DNA of 26,944 nucleotides, taken from an uncultured Clostridium sp. (lineage in GTDB: Bacteria; Bacillota; Clostridia; TANB77; CAG-508). Under the pieces are notes generated by a model, which was given only the letters and a program-made list of their open reading frames with translations, did not search any database and was not told where the DNA came from. This document shows, piece by piece, positions 23,260-26,944 of the stretch. A program made the position numbers and the translations under genes. The first letter of the stretch is position 1; each line of letters begins with the position of its first letter. The stretch lies in NCBI GenBank assembly GCA_946496115.1, contig CAMMFK010000007.1, forward strand, positions 1 to 26,944, written 5' to 3'.

Positions 23260-24438
23260 TTAGTAATCTCTTTCGTCTTTTTGACGATTTGTTTCTTCCC
23301 TTTCAATATTTAAGGTTAATGTTTGTACTACTCCAAAAGTATTATCCAAATAATTAATAATATTCCTTTCTTCTTTGCTTAGTTTAGTTTTTGAAATTTT
23401 ATTATCTTTAATTTTTACTTTTCCTAAGATACTTGCAAAATATATATCTTTTTCCATTCTATTTATAAGATTTGGCTCTAATTCTAGTGCAATATTTGCA
23501 TAATGTATTGCAAGTATAGTCTCACTGTTTATCAACTTTATTTTTGACAAATAGTAGTATGCTTCTGCTTGAATTTCCTCCTCATCATTCTCAATACATT
23601 CCATAAAGTATTTTTCCGCTTCATTATAGTCCTTAAAAATAAGAGCAATTTGTCCTAAATTAAGTTTTGCAACATTTAATGATGAGTTTATAAGTGCTGC
23701 TCTTTTATAATACTCTTTAGCATTTGGAAAATCATTTATTCTAGTATAAGTCATACCCATGTAATAATATAGTTTATATTCCCCAGGGTTATATTTTAAA
23801 GCCTCTTGATATACATTTATAGCCTCTTTATACATTTCTGTTTCGTATAGTATATTGCCTAAACATAAACTTGCGTCAAGATAATCCGCTTTTCTTTTTA
23901 GGACTTCTTTTAAAATTTCTATAGCCTCATCTTTCTTTTGATCTTTATTATAAATCAAAGCAAGTTTATAATAATTTTCGTATTTTTTCGGTTTTAATTC
24001 AATTACCTTTAAATATTCGCTTTCTGCTTTTTCTAATTCCCCATTTTTCTCATACCATTCACCAAGTTTTTGATGACTTAAAAAATTGTTTGAATATCTA
24101 TTTACATTATAAATTAACTGTTTTTTAGCCAAATCATGTTGACCTTTATTTTCGTAAAAATTTACTTTTGCAATATTTACAATTTCTGCTATATTGACTT
24201 CTTTCTTTTCTAGTATTAGTAGTATAATAGGAATTATAAGACCAAATATATACATTATTAGTAACAAAAATAAATTGGGATCAATTTTAAAAAATATGCA
24301 TATAAAATCAATTATTAACCCAACAAATTCTGGAATTAGTGCAAAAAGATAATTTGAATTATTTTTTCTTATTAAATTAATAACAGTATATATAAATATA
24401 GATAAAGCTACTATACTAAAAACAATTATATTAATCAT
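23260..24438 (-). CDS. Membrane-anchored TPR protein
   Basis: The 392-aa protein has three hydrophobic segments in residues 1-80, then at least six tetratricopeptide repeats (about 95-325; SHQKLGEWYEKNGELEKAES and ENYYKLALIYNKDQKKDEAI are two of them) and a charged C-terminal tail. TPRs bind other proteins, so it is likely a membrane-bound scaffold. The frame is open to an ATG at 24438 with AAAGG upstream. It is in the same direction as dpaA and about 90 bases before it, so co-transcription is possible. No specific function is known. Confidence 0.8.
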   Translation of the reverse strand: MINIIVFSIVALSIFIYTVINLIRKNNSNYLFALIPEFVGLIIDFICIFFKIDPNLFLLLIMYIFGLIIPIILLILEKKEVNIAEIVNIAKVNFYENKGQHDLAKKQLIYNVNRYSNNFLSHQKLGEWYEKNGELEKAESEYLKVIELKPKKYENYYKLALIYNKDQKKDEAIEILKEVLKRKADYLDASLCLGNILYETEMYKEAINVYQEALKYNPGEYKLYYYMGMTYTRINDFPNAKEYYKRAALINSSLNVAKLNLGQIALIFKDYNEAEKYFMECIENDEEEIQAEAYYYLSKIKLINSETILAIHYANIALELEPNLINRMEKDIYFASILGKVKIKDNKISKTKLSKEERNIINYLDNTFGVVQTLTLNIEREETNRQKDERDY

Positions 24439-24627
24439 GCTTTGCCTTTCTTTTTTATTTTTAAGAGTATATCATATTTTGTTAATTTAAACAATATATA
24501 TTTAGAAAACTATATATTCTCTCCTTTATTTTAGAGTTAATCTCAAGAAAAATGCTTAATTTGGCGTATTGTCGTCATCATTTTTTCGTATATTTTGTTA
24601 TACTGTTAATGAAAGGAGAGATTGATT

Positions 24628-24888
24628 ATGTTATTATGTACAGCTGTTAGGCAAAGAATAATAAATATTGCTGCAAGCAAAGAAGTTTCTCTTCATAAAT
24701 TAGCTTTAAGTTCAGGTATTCCATATTCTACTCTAAGCAGTTTTATGAACGGAAAAAGTAATAGCCTCACATTAACAACTTTATTACATTTATGTGAAGG
24801 TGCACATATGGATTTAGTTGACTTCTTCAAAGATCCATTATTTAAAGATGTAGAGGCAGATGATGTCCAAAAAGCTTTAGCTGATTAG
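24628..24888 (+). CDS. Small XRE-family transcriptional regulator
   Basis: The 86-aa helix-turn-helix protein contains LCTAVRQRIINIAASKEVSL, HKLALSSGIPYSTLSSFMNG (the recognition helix) and KSNSLTLTTLLHLCEGAHMD, then an acidic tail. I start at the ATG at 24628, nine bases after AAAGGAG; a TTG two codons earlier is less well placed. A terminator follows at 24924. The pattern of conserved residues is common in Clostridia; the target genes are unknown. Confidence 0.85.
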   Translation: MLLCTAVRQRIINIAASKEVSLHKLALSSGIPYSTLSSFMNGKSNSLTLTTLLHLCEGAHMDLVDFFKDPLFKDVEADDVQKALAD

Positions 24889-24923
24889 AATATTTATGCG
24901 ATAAAATATTGTCGTAATTTATG

Positions 24924-24950
24924 AGCCAAGCATAAGACCTTGGCTTTTTA
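24924..24950 (+). terminator. Rho-independent terminator after the XRE gene
   Basis: AGCCAAG (24924-24930) pairs with CTTGGCT (24939-24945), with an 8-base loop, followed by a T run to 24949. Confidence 0.75.
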
Positions 24951-24982
24951 TTTGATTTATTTAGAAAGGACTTATTTTTATT

Positions 24983-25480
24983 ATGAGATTAAATGTTGTA
25001 TTAGTTGAGCCAGAAATTCCACAAAATACAGGAAACATTGCAAGAACTTGTGCCGCCATTGGAGCCAAGCTTCATTTAGTATATCCTTTAGGATTTAGTA
25101 TATCTGAAAAGGCTGTAAAAAGAGCAGGTTTAGATTATTGGGATAAATTAGATATAGAAGAGCATTCATCTTTACAAACATTTTTAACAAAGTATCCTCC
25201 AGAGACAAATAATATGTTTTTTGCTACAACTAAAGGAAAACATATATATTGTGACCCTGATTATGGCAAAATGGAGGAAGTATTTGTTTTATTTGGAAAA
25301 GAAACAAAAGGTTTACCAGAAGATTTGTTATTAAAGTATATTAATAATACAATTAGAATTCCAATGAGAAAAACATTAAGATCTTTGAATCTTGCCAATT
25401 CAGTTTGTGTTGTAGTTTATGATATTTTAAGACAATGTAATTTTGACAATTTGCAAGAAATTAGTGACTATTTTGATTAG
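24983..25480 (+). CDS. trmL: tRNA (cytidine/uridine-34-2'-O)-methyltransferase
   Basis: A SPOUT-fold methyltransferase of 165 aa that modifies the wobble base of tRNA-Leu. The motifs are clear: VLVEPEIPQNTGNIARTCAA, LHLVYPLGF, RAGLDYWDKL, VFVLFGKETKGLPEDLL, IRIPMRKTLRSLNLANSVCV (the knot). The length is typical. A ribosome site AGAAAGGA precedes the ATG. It lies near a tRNA-Leu gene (26378) of the type it would modify, probably by chance. Confidence 0.95.
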   Translation: MRLNVVLVEPEIPQNTGNIARTCAAIGAKLHLVYPLGFSISEKAVKRAGLDYWDKLDIEEHSSLQTFLTKYPPETNNMFFATTKGKHIYCDPDYGKMEEVFVLFGKETKGLPEDLLLKYINNTIRIPMRKTLRSLNLANSVCVVVYDILRQCNFDNLQEISDYFD

Positions 25481-25618
25481 ACTAATTTTCACAAAGAATT
25501 CATTATGAACACATAAATTAGTAATATTATTTTTATAAATTTGCATTGTATAATTATTAAAAAATAAGAATTGGTTATAATTAATTATATACTAAAGTTT
25601 ACAGGAGGATTTAGAATT

Positions 25619-26293
25619 ATGACAAGAACAAAACTGGCTGATAGAGTTTTGCCCACCTACACTAAAGGTGAAGAAATATTTAATATGACATCGCATATAG
25701 TTGGTGGTGTTTTAGGAATAGTCGCAACTGTTCTTTGCGTTATATTTGCAGCTCTTCACGGAAACGTATATGGAGTTGTAAGTGGTGCTATTTATGGTGC
25801 GTCTTTAATAATTTTGTATACAATGTCAAGTATTTATCATGGACTTAGCCCTAGATTATTCTCAAAAAGAGTATTTCAGGTATTAGACCATTGCACCATA
25901 TTTTTATTAATTGCAGGTTGTTATACTCCTGTCGTTCTTTGCAATATACGAGAAGTTAATCCTTCTGCCGGATGGTGGATATTCGGTATTATATGGGGTT
26001 TAGCAATTTTAGGAATTGTGCTTAACGCTATCGATTTAAAAAAGTATAAAGTATTTTCTATGATATGTTATTTGCTTATGGGATGGTGCATTATATTTAG
26101 GCTTGATCTACTTTTGCAATCTGTTCCTACACCTGGAATTATATTGCTTGTTGCTGGTGGAATTTCATATACTATTGGCTCTATTTTATATGGTATTGGC
26201 AAAAAGCATAAATATGTGCATTCAATATTTCATTTGTTCATACTGTTAGGAAGCTTTTTGCAGTTCTTTTGCATTTTGCTTTATGTGATGTAG
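25619..26293 (+). CDS. Hemolysin III / YqfA-TrhA family membrane protein
   Basis: The 224-aa protein has about seven hydrophobic helices. Family signatures are FNMTSHIVGGVLGI, TMSSIYHGLSP, VLDHCTIFLLIAGCYTP, LNAIDLKK and HSIFHLFILLGS, with the conserved Ser, His and Asp residues of the PAQR/hemolysin III group. I choose the ATG at 25619 because AGGAGG lies 10 bases upstream and the conserved part begins there; the frame is open for 16 more codons. Its role in non-pathogens is probably in membrane energetics or lipid handling, not proven haemolysis. Confidence 0.92.
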   Translation: MTRTKLADRVLPTYTKGEEIFNMTSHIVGGVLGIVATVLCVIFAALHGNVYGVVSGAIYGASLIILYTMSSIYHGLSPRLFSKRVFQVLDHCTIFLLIAGCYTPVVLCNIREVNPSAGWWIFGIIWGLAILGIVLNAIDLKKYKVFSMICYLLMGWCIIFRLDLLLQSVPTPGIILLVAGGISYTIGSILYGIGKKHKYVHSIFHLFILLGSFLQFFCILLYVM

Positions 26294-26323
26294 TAATTTT
26301 TTCATCAAATTGCAAATTTTCTC

Positions 26324-26353
26324 TTGACAAAGTACGCTGAATGATATTATAAT
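26324..26353 (+). promoter_or_regulatory. Promoter of the tRNA-Leu gene
   Basis: A perfect TTGACA (26324-26329) and a perfect TATAAT (26348-26353), with an 18-base spacer, 24 bases before the tRNA. Confidence 0.85.
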
Positions 26354-26377
26354 AGTTATTGTTCAGCAATAATTTAT

Positions 26378-26465
26378 GCAGATATGGCGGAACTGGTAGA
26401 CGCACAGGACTTAAAATCCTGCGGACTAATAATCCGTCCCGGTTCGATTCCGGGTATCTGCACCA
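26378..26465 (+). tRNA. tRNA-Leu (anticodon UAA)
   Basis: A class II tRNA with a variable arm. The acceptor stem GCAGATA pairs with TATCTGC, the anticodon loop CTTAAAA gives anticodon TAA, and the T loop is GGTTCGATTCC. The 3' CCA is encoded (26463-26465). It has its own promoter and terminator. Its 3' half is a common attachment site for tyrosine recombinases, and one is encoded immediately downstream, pointing toward it. Confidence 0.97.
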
Positions 26466-26470
26466 TAAGA

Positions 26471-26508
26471 GCATCAAGGCTTTTGAGATATATAACCTTG
26501 ATGCTTTT
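26471..26508 (+). terminator. Rho-independent terminator of tRNA-Leu
   Basis: GCATCAAGG (26471-26479) pairs with CCTTGATGC (26496-26504), followed by TTTT. Confidence 0.7.
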
Positions 26509-26561
26509 ATAATAAAATTGCTAGAATTTTCTAACAAATTTCTAACAATTTTAGAAAATGA

Positions 26562-26944
26562 TTATTTATTAGGTATATTAGAGTCCAGATCTAATATATC
26601 TTTTTTATTTATTTTAATATCTGTATTAGTATTAAAACTCAATGCCTTTTCTATTGCTGATGCAGAATTTATTTTTGTACTTGAATCCAAATGAGTATAC
26701 CTTTCTGTTGTTTTAGAGCTAGAATGTCCCAACCAATCTTGTATTTCTCTTAAAGATATTCCTTTTTTAACAAGTAATGTAGCACAACTGTGTCTTAAAT
26801 CGTGAAATCTTATTTCTCTTAAATCATTATTTCTTAATATCTGTTTAAATTTATGACTAACATAATCAGGTTTTCTTAAATTCCCTAACTCATCTAAACA
26901 AACAAAATCTTTATATTGTTTATTGTAACTATCTTTAAATATAG
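26562..26944 (-). CDS. Tyrosine recombinase / integrase, C-terminal part (partial at right edge)
   Basis: The partial frame on the minus strand encodes 127 residues with the catalytic signature of phage-type integrases: REIRFHDLRHSCATLLVKKG (HxxR with the second Arg), DWLGHSSSKTTERYTHLD (His and the nucleophile Tyr). The N-terminal core-binding part lies beyond the window. The stop is 97 bases from the tRNA-Leu 3' end, and the gene points toward it. This is the usual arrangement at the end of a prophage or integrative conjugative element inserted in a tRNA gene. Confidence 0.9.
   Translation of the reverse strand, partial: IFKDSYNKQYKDFVCLDELGNLRKPDYVSHKFKQILRNNDLREIRFHDLRHSCATLLVKKGISLREIQDWLGHSSSKTTERYTHLDSSTKINSASAIEKALSFNTNTDIKINKKDILDLDSNIPNK

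Noticed and set aside
26238..26537. A minus-strand 99-codon frame across the tRNA
   Set aside because: It reads through the antisense strand of tRNA-Leu and the end of the hemolysin III gene; it is a chance frame.

Overview
This is a chromosomal stretch of an AT-rich, monoderm Firmicute, most likely an uncultured anaerobic member of the Clostridia. The evidence is very A/T-biased codon use, strong AAGGAG-type ribosome sites, TTGACA/TATAAT promoters, a clostridial DUF4364 gene, a dipicolinate synthase subunit A gene (sporulation ancestry), and a type IV pilus operon without a secretin. I cannot name the genus from sequence alone.

Layout. 1-3958 (all minus strand): a cell-surface protein whose reading frame breaks at base 141; a small transcription unit containing a (GA)12 tract; a sortase-fold protein lacking the catalytic His and Cys; and an OmpR-type two-component pair. 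4124-5251: an MscS-type channel. 5300-5440: an apparent orphan small transcript ending in a terminator. 5551-7018: an intracellular GH13 alpha-amylase, also broken by one frame change. 7094-7849: trmB. 7850-8606: a gene-free region holding a probable structured RNA (6S-like). 8607-9140: a DUF4364 regulator, separated by a 33-bp inverted repeat from convergent proS and scpB. 11436-12951: an XRE regulator, a 59-aa small protein and a ROK kinase. 13021-22114: a nine-kilobase type IV pilus operon, read pilMN fusion > pilO > pilP-like > pilA > pilD > two minor pilins > pilB > pilT > pilC. 22308-24438: dpaA and a TPR protein. 24628-26293: an XRE regulator, trmL and a hemolysin-III family protein. 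26378-26465: tRNA-Leu(UAA), with a tyrosine recombinase running toward it from the right edge, so a mobile element probably begins there.

Main observation. Two unrelated genes (the surface protein and the amylase) each need a +1 frame change to give a full-length product. In both, the break lies exactly at an in-frame CGG codon in the context CGGA, and reading resumes at GGA. I searched the rest of the window by eye for CGG and found no other in-frame CGG in any gene, although the triplet occurs about 35 times out of frame on coding strands. This suggests that CGG is unassigned or decoded with a +1 shift (for example CGGA read as a quadruplet) in this organism, so the two genes would be intact rather than pseudogenes. 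Independent mutation or assembly error remains possible until the whole genome is examined.

Secondary observations: a pseudo-sortase with an apparently leaderless promoter, pilins without Glu5, a PilM-PilN fusion, a hairpin between pilA and pilD, an orphan dpaA, and several long palindromes or inverted repeats.
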